DNA of 64,000 nt, from NCBI GenBank assembly GCA_003281455.1, contig QCBX01000005.1:1-64000 (forward strand). The letters run 5' to 3'. The stretch comes from Prochlorococcus sp. AG-347-J21 (GTDB taxonomy: Bacteria > Cyanobacteriota > Cyanobacteriia > PCC-6307 > Cyanobiaceae). The position numbers and the translations under genes are program-made. A model generated the notes under the pieces. It was not told where the DNA came from. It made no database searches and saw only the letters and a program-made list of their open reading frames with translations. How positions within the stretch are numbered: position 1 is the stretch's first letter; each line of letters starts with the position of its first letter. Of this stretch, positions 54,622 to 64,000 are shown one piece after another.

Positions 54622-55704
54622 TTAACCGATAGCTGGAGCTGAAAGAGCTACTGTTGTAGACTCAGCTGCTGCTAGATCAAGTGGGAAGTTGTGAGCGTTA
54701 CGCTCGTGCATTACTTCCATACCTAGGTTTGCTCTGTTAAGAACGTCACCCCATGTAGGAACAATCTTACCGTTTGCATCAACAACTGACTGGTTGAAGT
54801 TGAAACCGTTAAGGTTGAATGCCATTGTGCAGATACCCATTGAAGTTAACCATACACAAACAACTGGGAATACAGCTAGGAAGAAGTGAAGACTTCTGCT
54901 GTTGTTGAAACTTGCATATTGGAAAATCAAACGACCGAAGTAGCCATGAGCTGCAACGATGTTGTATGTTTCTTCTTCTTGTCCAAACTTGTAACCATAG
55001 TTCTGAGATTCTGTCTCAGTTGTTTCTCTGATTAGAGATGAAGTAACAAGTGAACCGTGCATAGCTGAGAATAAAGATCCTCCGAACATACCAGCAACAC
55101 CAGCCATATGGAATGGGTGCATTAGAATGTTGTGCTCTGCCTGGAATACAAACATGAAGTTGAAAGTTCCAGAGATACCTAAAGGCATTCCGTCAGAGAA
55201 TGAACCTTGACCGAATGGGTATACAAGGAATACTGCGAAAGCTGCTGAAACTGGTGCAGAGTATGCAACACAGATCCATGGACGCATACCTAAACGGTAT
55301 GAAAGCTCCCACTGTCTTCCCATGTATGCTGAAATACCAATTAGGAAGTGGAAAATTACAAGCTGGTAAGGACCACCGTTGTATAACCACTCATCTACAG
55401 TAGCTGCTTCCCAAATTGGGTAGAAGTGTAGACCAATAGCGTTAGATGAAGGAACAACTGCACCTGAGATGATGTTGTTTCCATATAGGAATGAACCAGC
55501 AACTGGCTCTCTAATTCCGTCGATGTCTACTGGTGGTGCTGCGATGAATGCAACGATGAAGCAAGCCGCTGCTGTAAGTAGGCATGGGATCATTAAGACG
55601 CCGAACCAACCAACATAAATTCTGTTGTTAGTTGATGTTACCCACTCACAAAACTGTGGCCAACCTTTTAACAGCGAAGAACGCTGCTGCTGAATAGTTG
55701 TCAT
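54622..55704 (-). CDS. psbA: Photosystem II D1 protein
   Basis: [28 protein letters not shown]...[17 protein letters not shown], ending SAPAIG. Confidence 0.99.
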   Translation of the reverse strand: MTTIQQQRSSLLKGWPQFCEWVTSTNNRIYVGWFGVLMIPCLLTAAACFIVAFIAAPPVDIDGIREPVAGSFLYGNNIISGAVVPSSNAIGLHFYPIWEAATVDEWLYNGGPYQLVIFHFLIGISAYMGRQWELSYRLGMRPWICVAYSAPVSAAFAVFLVYPFGQGSFSDGMPLGISGTFNFMFVFQAEHNILMHPFHMAGVAGMFGGSLFSAMHGSLVTSSLIRETTETESQNYGYKFGQEEETYNIVAAHGYFGRLIFQYASFNNSRSLHFFLAVFPVVCVWLTSMGICTMAFNLNGFNFNQSVVDANGKIVPTWGDVLNRANLGMEVMHERNAHNFPLDLAAAESTTVALSAPAIG

Positions 55705-55891
55705 GAGTTCGTAAAATATGTCTCTAAAGTGAGACGTGTAATTAAAAACGGAAATAAATTCCGCTTCGAAGATTTTAGACCAAAATCGCTAAAAATGTGT
55801 AATTTTTTTTCTTTAAGTAAACTTATTTTTTGCAAAATCAAAGAAAAGAACCCCCATGTCTTAATATTTTCTTTGTTATTGAGGATTTAAC

Positions 55892-56020
55892 TTGGTAATA
55901 ATCGAATGGCTTCTTAACGGAAAAAGATCGAAAGAGGTGGTTTCCTTAAAAGATGCTAAGCATAGAAGACTGCAATTAGAGGCTTTTGGAGCTGTTATTT
56001 ATTGGAGCGAAAGAATTTAA
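55892..56020 (+). CDS. Small 42-codon ORF divergent from psbA, hypothetical
   Basis: TTG start with GAGG 7 nt upstream: LVIIEWLLNGKRSKEVVSLKDAKHRRLQLEAFGAVIYWSERI*; not in ORF track. Confidence 0.6.
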   Translation: MVIIEWLLNGKRSKEVVSLKDAKHRRLQLEAFGAVIYWSERI

Positions 56021-56137
56021 GTTTTTAAGGGTTAAGACTTAGCAAAAAAAACCAAAGCATTAAATATTAAATAAACTTATCTATTAAATAAAAAATCCTT
56101 ATCAATATTCAGTATTTTATTGTTCCGGTTTCTTAAT

Positions 56138-57043
56138 TTAAAGACTTTCAAACTCTTGAACCCATTGTTTTTTGGAACAAATCACTTCTTTTTTTGTGTA
56201 GCTCATGGCAATTTTTTTTTCCTTGTAGGCGACTTCTCCAATAAAAACAGGCCAAATCAATTGCTCTCCATCATATTTGTGAATTATTCCTTGGCTATCA
56301 AGAAATAATGGATCTCCTTTTTTAATCATTTTCCAATCTTGGTTTATTCTCTCAGGATGAATTAAACCATCAATATCTCCTTTTTCATCTCTTGGATAAT
56401 CTATACTGCCTTGATGAACGTGAACAACTAATTCCTTTGGCAGTTCTATAAGGTTGTTTTTTAATTTATCTATTTCTTTCCTTAGGGAGCTAATTATTAT
56501 CAAGAATCTATCTATGATTTTTGGATTATAAAAATTTTGTGCTACAGCTCCTATTTCAATAACCAGACCACATGGCCAAGCTTCTACAAGAAAGCCTGTT
56601 TGAGCTTTATCTTTTTCGTGTAAATAAATAGGCAATCCAAATTTGTTCTGTAGTAATGCAGCCAAACATAAATCTTTGAATCTCCTCCCATACATGACAA
56701 TACTTGTACCCATATTTGCAGTAGTAGTATGCAAATCGATGGCAATCTGACATGGCTTAGATCCATGGATCCCAAATTGATCGACTAAAAAATTAGCTCT
56801 ATTAAATTCATAAACACTATTCTTGTCTTGATCATGATTTTTAATTTCTTTAAAAGATCTATTTAAATCTTCATCTATATATCTACACCCTTTTTCATAG
56901 GCAACAGGATTGCCTATGATGTACTCATACTCAATACCATTCTTTAAACTATTTTCCTCCCTATTAAATTGCTTTACAGCCCAAATAGGATTAATTTCAT
57001 TCCCATGAGTGCCTGAAACAATAAGTATTCTTTGAACAGCCAT
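56138..57043 (-). CDS. Aspartoacylase / succinylglutamate desuccinylase family protein
   Basis: IVSGTHGNEINPIWAV, CRYIDEDLNRSF, CQIAIDLHTTTANMG, EIGAVAQ. Confidence 0.9.
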   Translation of the reverse strand: MAVQRILIVSGTHGNEINPIWAVKQFNREENSLKNGIEYEYIIGNPVAYEKGCRYIDEDLNRSFKEIKNHDQDKNSVYEFNRANFLVDQFGIHGSKPCQIAIDLHTTTANMGTSIVMYGRRFKDLCLAALLQNKFGLPIYLHEKDKAQTGFLVEAWPCGLVIEIGAVAQNFYNPKIIDRFLIIISSLRKEIDKLKNNLIELPKELVVHVHQGSIDYPRDEKGDIDGLIHPERINQDWKMIKKGDPLFLDSQGIIHKYDGEQLIWPVFIGEVAYKEKKIAMSYTKKEVICSKKQWVQEFESL

Positions 57044-57066
57044 TTTCTCTTTAAAAATAAAATTTC

Positions 57067-58011
57067 ATGCAAAATAAATACCTAATTAAGGCCTCCAAAA
57101 AATTCTGGTTTTGGTTTTGGACCCAATTAATGAATGGCTTCGCACCATCAGATTTACATGGTAATTATAAAAGGCCTAAAGGTGTAACAATTGATAGTGA
57201 ATACAATATTAATAATGAAAATGGACAAATTTATTTATTGGTAGGGAATTCTTGTCCATGGTGTCAAAGAACTTTACTCGTCCACGAAATAAAAGATTTA
57301 TCTAACAAAGTTAAAGTTATTTTCTTAAAAGCAGATGTTGAGCATGGCGAATGGATTTTCAAAACCAAAATTAAAGGCTGTATAAGACTTTCTGACCTCT
57401 ACAAAAAAGCAAAAAAAAAGATAATTTTTAGAGCAACATTACCTCTTTTAATTAGTTTTGTAAAAGATAAAGTAAACATTTTGTCTAATGAAAGTTCCCA
57501 GATAATAAGACTACTCAATTCAATAAAAAATGAATCAAAATATCAGAAATTAATTATTAAAGACTGTAATCAAAAGTTTTTAGATTTAATTAATAAGAGC
57601 ATTAATGATGGCGTATATAGATGTGGTTTCGCCAGAAACCAGTCAGCGTATCAAAAAGCAAGTCAAAATCTTTTTGCAGCTATAAATGAAGTTGAAAATT
57701 TACTACAGAAAAATAAGGGTGACTGGATATTTGGAGATGAGTTAACCTACGCAGATATTTATCTTTTTCCAACTCTCATAAGATGGGAATTGATATATAG
57801 CAAACTTTTCAAATGTACTGAACAAGAACTATCAAATTTCGAGAAAATTATTGAATGGAGATTAAAATTTTTTAAAATACCTAATGTAAATAAGACTTGC
57901 TACGACAATGAATGGAGAAAAGATTACTACAAAGCTTTATTCCCTTTAAACCCAAATCAAGTAATCCCAGTATTACCATCCCTAGAGGAAATAATGAGAT
58001 TGGAGTCTTAA
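57067..58011 (+). CDS. Glutathione S-transferase family, CPWC type (ECM4/Xi-class-like)
   Basis: LLVGNSCPWCQRTLLVHEIK; C-terminal GDWIFGDELTYADIYLFPTLIRW. Confidence 0.85.
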   Translation: MQNKYLIKASKKFWFWFWTQLMNGFAPSDLHGNYKRPKGVTIDSEYNINNENGQIYLLVGNSCPWCQRTLLVHEIKDLSNKVKVIFLKADVEHGEWIFKTKIKGCIRLSDLYKKAKKKIIFRATLPLLISFVKDKVNILSNESSQIIRLLNSIKNESKYQKLIIKDCNQKFLDLINKSINDGVYRCGFARNQSAYQKASQNLFAAINEVENLLQKNKGDWIFGDELTYADIYLFPTLIRWELIYSKLFKCTEQELSNFEKIIEWRLKFFKIPNVNKTCYDNEWRKDYYKALFPLNPNQVIPVLPSLEEIMRLES

Positions 58012-58139
58012 AAAATAAAAAACAGAATTTCGAAAAAAAAAATGATGTTGTAATGAACACTTATTTAGTTCATAGATAATGCAATTTAATTAGAAATTAA
58101 CTATGTTATGTATGTCTACTAAAGTACGAAAAGCTTAAA

Positions 58140-58358
58140 ATGAAATCCATTGACGAACACATCAAAAAAGATCAATCGGAAATCGAATCTGCAAAAGCAG
58201 AGGGCAATCTTCCAAAGGTCAGACATTTAACTGAAGAGCTAAAAGAACTCGAAGAATATAAGGATCATCATCCAGAGGATAAACATGACCCTAATGCTTT
58301 GGAACTTTTCTGCGATGCCAACCCTGATGAACCGGAATGTCTTGTTTATGATGATTAA
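58140..58358 (+). CDS. CP12 domain protein (short variant)
   Basis: C-terminal LELFCDANPDEPECLVYDD is the CP12 signature. Confidence 0.88.
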   Translation: MKSIDEHIKKDQSEIESAKAEGNLPKVRHLTEELKELEEYKDHHPEDKHDPNALELFCDANPDEPECLVYDD

Positions 58359-58384
58359 GTTTTCTTTTGATCAATAATGCACAA

Positions 58385-58413
58385 TAAAAAAAGGGCTCTA
58401 AAGCCCTTTTTTT
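58385..58413. terminator. Bidirectional intrinsic terminator between CP12 and the convergent small ORF
   Basis: AAAAAAAGGGCTCTAAAGCCCTTTTTTT. Confidence 0.9.
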
Positions 58414-58427
58414 ATTTGTTTAATTCT

Positions 58428-58610
58428 TCAGTAATCTCTATTAAAGTCGGATGGACTTCCTGTAAGTGAACATACAACCGACTCCTCATTTTTCATTTCC
58501 TTGACTTCTACAATTGGTCTTCCCATTTTCTTCAAAACCTCAATATCTTGAATGGTTTGACATCTTGCTATTATTTTTCCTTCTTGATCAAAGCATGTAT
58601 AGAAATTCAT
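58428..58610 (-). CDS. Small hypothetical protein
   Basis: 60-aa ORF MNFYTCFDQEGKIIARCQTIQDIEVLKKMGRPIVEVKEMKNEESVVCSLTGSPSDFNRDY ending just before the shared terminator. Confidence 0.65.
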   Translation of the reverse strand: MNFYTCFDQEGKIIARCQTIQDIEVLKKMGRPIVEVKEMKNEESVVCSLTGSPSDFNRDY

Positions 58611-58697
58611 ATTATTTTTAAAGAAGTATCTTATTTATGACTAATTTTCATTATTAAATCAAGTGTATTTTTTTACAAAAAAAATTTTTAATTTAAG

Positions 58698-59681
58698 TTA
58701 AATTCTTTTCCATACTTCAGAAAGCAGTGAAGATAACCCTTTTTTTAAAAGTGAAGAAATAACTAAAACTTTCTTTTTAGATAAATCTTCTAACTGTTTT
58801 GTAATTATTTTCAAATAATCATCATCTACCATCTCCATTTTATTCAATACTATTATCCTCTCTTTATCTAAAAGACCCTTACCGTATTTTTTTAATTCCT
58901 GCTCAATAATCTCAAAATCATGTAAAGGATTTTCTGAAGTTACATCAATTAATTGAACAAGTATCTTCGTTCTTTGGATGTGCCTTAAAAAATCATGTCC
59001 TAAACCTACTCCATCAGCTGCCCCTGATATTAATCCAGGAATATCCGCAAAAAGGCAACCATTCCCATCAATTTTTCTTACTACACCTAGGTTAGGTATT
59101 AGAGTAGTGAAAGGATAATTTGCGATTTTTGGACGGGCTGATGATACAACTGAAATCAAAGTACTTTTCCCAGCATTTGGAAGGCCTATAATCCCAACCT
59201 CTGCAAGAAGTTTTAGTTCTAATTGAACCTCCCATATCTCACCATCTTTTCCTTCAGTAAATGATTCTGGGGCTCTATTTTGATTACTTAAATAGTAAGC
59301 ATTACCATGTCCACCTCTTCCTCCAATGGCAATAGTTAAACTCTGTTTATCTTTAGTTAAGTCTCCTAAAATAATACCGGTTTTAATATCCTTTATTTCT
59401 GTACCGCAAGGAACTTTAAGGATTGTATCCTCACCTGAAGCACCTGATCTCTTATTAGGACCTCCTTTGCATCCATCTTCAGCAATTATTTCGCGTTTGA
59501 ATTTGAAATCTAATAATGTTTGGAGATTATTATCAGCCATCAAAATAACTGAACCGCCTCTGCCACCATTTCCCCCCGAAGGTCCTCCAGCAGGGACGAA
59601 TTTTTCTCTTCTAAATGAAACTATTCCATTTCCACCTTTTCCAGCTTTAAGAATAATGTTTGCTTGATCAATAAATTGCAC
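58698..59681 (-). CDS. obg: GTPase Obg/CgtA
   Basis: [76 protein letters not shown]. Confidence 0.98.
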   Translation of the reverse strand: MQFIDQANIILKAGKGGNGIVSFRREKFVPAGGPSGGNGGRGGSVILMADNNLQTLLDFKFKREIIAEDGCKGGPNKRSGASGEDTILKVPCGTEIKDIKTGIILGDLTKDKQSLTIAIGGRGGHGNAYYLSNQNRAPESFTEGKDGEIWEVQLELKLLAEVGIIGLPNAGKSTLISVVSSARPKIANYPFTTLIPNLGVVRKIDGNGCLFADIPGLISGAADGVGLGHDFLRHIQRTKILVQLIDVTSENPLHDFEIIEQELKKYGKGLLDKERIIVLNKMEMVDDDYLKIITKQLEDLSKKKVLVISSLLKKGLSSLLSEVWKRI

Positions 59682-59721
59682 TTAATACGCTTATTAAATT
59701 GTTTTCTAGGTATTTTAAATT

Positions 59722-62133
59722 TTATTTTATCCACGCAATACTGCAACCAGGTCCACCTTCGTTGTTGGCTGCATCTTCAATCTTATCAACATAATTTAAA
59801 CCTGATAGCCAATTTCTTAGTCCTTTTTTTAATTTCCCTGTTCCAATTCCATGAACAATCCATAACGGTCCATGAAATTTCCTAATCTTCTCTTCAATAA
59901 TTATTTCGGCTTCATGAACTCTTAGCCCTCTTACGTCAATTGTATTTTTACTCGTTCTAATTTTAGAAAAAGAAAAATCTTCTTTTGTAGACTTGATCTC
60001 AATTTTTGACCTTTTGAAATTAGGTTTTTCTCCATTAATACCTTCAAAGTCATTTAAAGATAACGTGCTTCTGAATGAACCACATTTAACTTCGTAAAAA
60101 CCAACTTTTTTATCTAAATCTATAATTTGTCCCGTACTATTTAGACTTTTAATTTTTACAAAATCGCCTACCTGAGGATTCCATGATATTGACTTTTCAA
60201 ATTTTTTTTGGGTTAAATGTTCCGTCTCAATTTCCTTTAATCTTTTTCCAATAATTCTCGTATCCTCTCCATTAACGTTTTTATCTCTTAATTTTTTAAT
60301 CAAATCTATTACCTCTTTTTTAGCAGATACAATATGTTTTGATAATTTAGACCTTTCAATTTCTTGGATTTTTTCAGCATTTATTTTTTGATATTCATAA
60401 TTTCTCTTCAGTTCATCATGTAATATTTCAGTCCTTGCAATCAGTTCTGCAGCCGCTTCTGCAGAGTTTTGTTGTTTAATCCTCTCTTCCTCAAGTCCTT
60501 TAATAATAATGTTAATATTATCAACTTCTTTTGGCTTTAGATAATTTGCAGCTTCATTTATTATGCTTTCATCGAGACCAATTCTCTTTGAAATTGACAA
60601 AGCATTACTTCTCCCAGGAATGCCCCAATTGAGTATATACTTTGGTTTCAAAGAATCCTCATCAAAGGCAACTGATACGTTCTCAAATCTGGAGTCATTA
60701 TATTTTAAAGCCTTAATATCTCCATAATGTGTAGTTGCCAAAGTAATATCAGATTTATTTGCAAATTCTTTTAATAGAGCCATTGCAAGAGCACTTCCTT
60801 CAAGAGGATCAGTACCAGATCCAATCTCATCTAACAAAACAATTGATAATCCTTTCTTATTATCAAGTGAATCTAAAATCTCTTTTATGCGAGATATATG
60901 CCCACTGAAGGTAGATAAATTTTCTTCTAATGATTGATTATCGCCTATATCCACATATATATTTGGACAAAAAGGGATAATAGGATTATTAGTTGAGGGT
61001 ATCAATAATCCTGCTCTAGCCATAAGTAAAGACAAACCTAAACCTTTTAATGCTGCAGTTTTACCTCCAGTATTTGGACCTGTAATAGATACAACCTTAA
61101 TATTTCTATTTATGTGGAAATCAACGGCCACTGGGGGAGGAGCTCCTTTTTTCTTATATTCCCAAATCAATAACGGATGAGAAAAACCAATTAAAGAAAT
61201 AATGGGATTTTTCTCAAACTTAGGAGTTTTACCTCCAATCCATTTCGAATATCGTGAACGTGTTAGAGCATTTTCTAATCTCAATAAAATGGATGCCATT
61301 TCAATGAGATTTTCTGAATTATCACTAACAACTTGCGACCATTTCTTAAGTAATTTAAATTCTTCTGCAGTGATCCTAGCCTCTAAAGAAGCAATCTTAT
61401 TACCTTTAGTTACAACACTATCAGGCTCAAAATATACTGTATTTCCTGAAGATGAAGAGTCATGAATTATTCCTTTAAATTTATCTACATAATTAACTTT
61501 TACTGCTAAAACTGGCCTACCATATCGATCTCCAGTAGTAGTATCTTGCAAATAAGCTAAATTCTTTTGAATAAATTTCTCAACTAATATTTTTCTTTCA
61601 AGTTTCTTAGATAATAATTCTTTTCTAAGAATAGATAGTTCATTACTTGCATTGTCTGAAATCCTTCCATTAGATTCAATTCCTTTTTTAAAAATCGTTT
61701 CGATATTCTGATGGTCAATTAAATTTTTTGTAAATGATGAAATATGAGGCCTTTGTTCAAAATCTAATACGATTTTTTTTAAATTTCTAGCTGCAGCAAT
61801 TGTTTTCGCTATTTCTAACAATTCAGAAGATGAAATTACACCACCCTTAGAACAAATTTCAATATTTCTTCTAATATCAAAAACACCAGAAAAACTAATT
61901 GATTTATCTAAATTATTTTCTAGCTCATTTATTTCAACAGTTTCATTCAAAAGTCTTTTAGATGATTCGTATTCTGAAGGAATACCAAAACTTAAAATTG
62001 CTCGTTTACCCATTTCTGTAGAGGCAAATGAGGCTAAATGAGTCTTTAATGAATCCCACTCTAAAAGGCTTAAAGATTCTTCTTCTAAGGTCTTATCTGA
62101 GTATGATTTTTTAAAATTACTTTTCTCTTGCAT
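59722..62133 (-). CDS. mutS2: Endonuclease/recombination inhibitor MutS2
   Basis: ITGPNTGGKTAALKGLGL, LLDEIGSGTDPLEGSALA, LATTHYGDIKAL, C-terminal Smr domain TIDVRGLRVHEAEIII...IVHGIGTGKLK. Confidence 0.97.
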   Translation of the reverse strand: MQEKSNFKKSYSDKTLEEESLSLLEWDSLKTHLASFASTEMGKRAILSFGIPSEYESSKRLLNETVEINELENNLDKSISFSGVFDIRRNIEICSKGGVISSSELLEIAKTIAAARNLKKIVLDFEQRPHISSFTKNLIDHQNIETIFKKGIESNGRISDNASNELSILRKELLSKKLERKILVEKFIQKNLAYLQDTTTGDRYGRPVLAVKVNYVDKFKGIIHDSSSSGNTVYFEPDSVVTKGNKIASLEARITAEEFKLLKKWSQVVSDNSENLIEMASILLRLENALTRSRYSKWIGGKTPKFEKNPIISLIGFSHPLLIWEYKKKGAPPPVAVDFHINRNIKVVSITGPNTGGKTAALKGLGLSLLMARAGLLIPSTNNPIIPFCPNIYVDIGDNQSLEENLSTFSGHISRIKEILDSLDNKKGLSIVLLDEIGSGTDPLEGSALAMALLKEFANKSDITLATTHYGDIKALKYNDSRFENVSVAFDEDSLKPKYILNWGIPGRSNALSISKRIGLDESIINEAANYLKPKEVDNINIIIKGLEEERIKQQNSAEAAAELIARTEILHDELKRNYEYQKINAEKIQEIERSKLSKHIVSAKKEVIDLIKKLRDKNVNGEDTRIIGKRLKEIETEHLTQKKFEKSISWNPQVGDFVKIKSLNSTGQIIDLDKKVGFYEVKCGSFRSTLSLNDFEGINGEKPNFKRSKIEIKSTKEDFSFSKIRTSKNTIDVRGLRVHEAEIIIEEKIRKFHGPLWIVHGIGTGKLKKGLRNWLSGLNYVDKIEDAANNEGGPGCSIAWIK

Positions 62134-62145
62134 ACCAAAAAAGAA

Positions 62146-62532
62146 TCAAACATTCGATTGAATCCCTTCAGGAGGAACATAAAGCATCTCGAGCCAGTTT
62201 CCTTCAGTATCTTTCATATAAAAAGATGCTGTTCCATCTCTGTGTTCATGTAAAGGACCAACTTTTACACCAGAATTTTTTAAATCATTTTGAATATTTT
62301 CCACTTCTTTTTTATTTTCAAAATGAAAAGCAAAGTGAGGTCCCGCAGCTTTGTAGCTAGGGCCTAACAACGCAAGTCCATCTTTCCCTTTACCAGCTTC
62401 CAAATAAGACCAATCTTTATCATCCCAAACCAAATTCATGCCCAGCTTAATATAAAAAGATTTCGCCCTTTCGAGATTCTCTACTCTTAGTGCGATGTGA
62501 CCAATTCTATTTACTCCTTGTGAAAACTTCAA
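62146..62532 (-). CDS. Glyoxalase/VOC superfamily protein
   Basis: IGHIALRVENLERAKSFYIKLGMNLVWDD; FYMKDTEGNWLEMLYVP. Confidence 0.88.
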   Translation of the reverse strand: MKFSQGVNRIGHIALRVENLERAKSFYIKLGMNLVWDDKDWSYLEAGKGKDGLALLGPSYKAAGPHFAFHFENKKEVENIQNDLKNSGVKVGPLHEHRDGTASFYMKDTEGNWLEMLYVPPEGIQSNV

Positions 62533-62594
62533 AACAAAGCCGGGAATTTATTATTAATTTAAGAATAAACCAAATTTTTGTTAATAATGAGTTT

Positions 62595-63596
62595 TTAAGT
62601 ATCCTGCAACCATTGAGACGCATCACAAGCATGATAAGTGAGTATTAATTTTGCTCCTGCTCTTTTAAAACTAAGCAACGTCTCTAAAACAATATCTTTT
62701 TCATTAATCCAGTTTTTCATAGCAGCAGACTTTACCATGGAATACTCCCCACTAACGTTGTATGCAGCTATAGGTTTATTTGAAAAAGTGCTTAGTCTAT
62801 AAACAATATCCAAGTATGAAATTCCTGGTTTTACCATCAAAATATCAGCTCCTTCATACTGATCCAATGCAGATTCAATTAAAGCCTCTCTTGAATTAGC
62901 AGGGTCCATTTGATATGTAGACTTATTATCTGGAATTATTTTCTTACTATTTTCTCTTGGAGCTGAATCTAAAGCAGTTCTAAATGGACCATAATAAGCA
63001 GATGAATATTTTGCGGTGTAACTAATAATACCTACATCACTAAATCCTTGATTATCAAGAGCAGTTCTAATTGCTCCAACTCTCCCATCCATCATGTCAC
63101 TTGGGCCAATAAAATCTGCTCCAGCACTTGCTTGTGTTAAAGCTTGTTTTTTTAAAATTTCGATTGTTTCATCGTTCAATATTTTTCCAGTTTCATCAAC
63201 TAATCCATCATGACCATCACAAGAGTATGGGTCCAAGGCAACATCTGTCATTATTGCCATTTCTGGAATCTCTTTTTTTAAAATTCTAATAGCGTTAGGT
63301 ATTAAACCTTTTTCATTAAAACACTCTGCCCCATCTTCAGTTTTTAAGCTATCGTTAATTTTTGGGAAAAGAACCACACACCTTATTCCCAATCCCCATG
63401 CCCTAGCAACTTCTTTGATTAAGCCATTTATATCCCATCTAAAAGTTCCTGGCATTGCCGAAATTTCCTCTTTAAAATCTTTTTCATGAATAAATAATGG
63501 ATAAATAAAGTCCGAAGCCATTAGATGGTTTTCTCTAACCATTTCTCTAATTGCCTCAGTTTTTCTTAATCTTCTGGGACGAATAATAGAATTCAT
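62595..63596 (-). CDS. hemB: Delta-aminolevulinic acid dehydratase (porphobilinogen synthase)
   Basis: RPRRLRKTEAIREMVRE, DVALDPYSCDGHDGLV, GADFIGPSDMMDGRVGAIR, ILMVKPGISYLDI. Confidence 0.98.
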   Translation of the reverse strand: MNSIIRPRRLRKTEAIREMVRENHLMASDFIYPLFIHEKDFKEEISAMPGTFRWDINGLIKEVARAWGLGIRCVVLFPKINDSLKTEDGAECFNEKGLIPNAIRILKKEIPEMAIMTDVALDPYSCDGHDGLVDETGKILNDETIEILKKQALTQASAGADFIGPSDMMDGRVGAIRTALDNQGFSDVGIISYTAKYSSAYYGPFRTALDSAPRENSKKIIPDNKSTYQMDPANSREALIESALDQYEGADILMVKPGISYLDIVYRLSTFSNKPIAAYNVSGEYSMVKSAAMKNWINEKDIVLETLLSFKRAGAKLILTYHACDASQWLQDT

Positions 63597-63820
63597 TTGA
63601 ATATTATTTAAATTTGAAAAATATTTATCTAATACATTAATCGCTTGCCTCGCACATAAATCAATCAGAGACTACTTTTGTTCAGGAAAATTAACTAAAA
63701 TTTATTTAATAAGAGCAAAAAAAGTTACAAAAATATTTTGCACAATCTTCATTTTTCACAAATTTACATCATTAAGAGATAATATCTTTTAGTTAAGTAT
63801 TTATTTTTAGGAGAGCATCT

Positions 63821-64000
63821 TTGAAAATAATTAATGGATTTCATCTGAAAAATATAAGAGGCGATATTCTTGGAGGCATCACAGCCGCAGTAGTGGCTTT
63901 ACCTCTCGCTCTTGCTTTTGGTAATGCTGCGTTAGGACCTGGCGGAGCAATTTATGGACTATATGGAGCAGTGGTAGTTGGTTTTTTAGCAGCATTATTC
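63821..64000 (+). CDS. SulP-family anion/bicarbonate permease, 3' truncated by window edge
   Basis: TTG start after AGGAG: LKIINGFHLKNIRGDILGGITAAVVALPLALAFGNAALGPGGAIYGLYGAVVVGFLAALF. Confidence 0.88.
   Translation, partial: MKIINGFHLKNIRGDILGGITAAVVALPLALAFGNAALGPGGAIYGLYGAVVVGFLAALF

Noticed and set aside
59326-59667. 113-aa plus-strand ORF antisense to obg
   Set aside because: Proline-rich shadow of the Gly-rich Obg N-terminus; not a gene.
1-64000. CRISPR arrays, toxin-antitoxin, restriction or retron-like systems
   Set aside because: No regularly spaced direct repeats, reverse transcriptase, methylase or helicase-nuclease defence modules seen; the only Cas4-like domain is in an isolated housekeeping-type protein.

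Overview
AT-rich (~30-35% GC by eye) and very compact. Gene content and protein style match a high-light Prochlorococcus (marine picocyanobacterium) core-genome segment. I see about 60 protein genes, 3 tRNAs (Met-CAT, Arg-ACG, Leu-TAG) and several clear intrinsic terminators. There is no integrase, transposase, CRISPR array, phage module or obvious defence island. The photosynthesis set includes psbA, psbO, psbH, and the small psbK, psbI and psbN genes that the ORF track misses, plus crtR and a short CP12. Nitrogen and regulatory genes are ntcA, amt and a Hik2/CSK-like kinase. The rest is core metabolism and translation (fabI, hisB, purH, pyrB, pyrE, leuCD, glyA, hemB, aroC, ileS, ftsH, mutS2, obg, glmM, ispH, tgt, sat, coaBC, thyX, dcd). 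I see no dramatic new system. Observations worth a second look: a CobO/BtuR-like protein with a lost Walker A motif; crtR with no canonical start codon for its conserved N-terminus; a hairpin-rich leader upstream of the DUF3155-like gene; an Eda-like protein with altered active-site motifs; a CP12 lacking its N-terminal half motifs; a fused Cas4-like/exonuclease TM0106-type protein; a 42-codon ORF divergent from psbA; and NtcA-box candidates at amt, ntcA and a tRNA-Met. Product names come from recognising sequence motifs without database searches.
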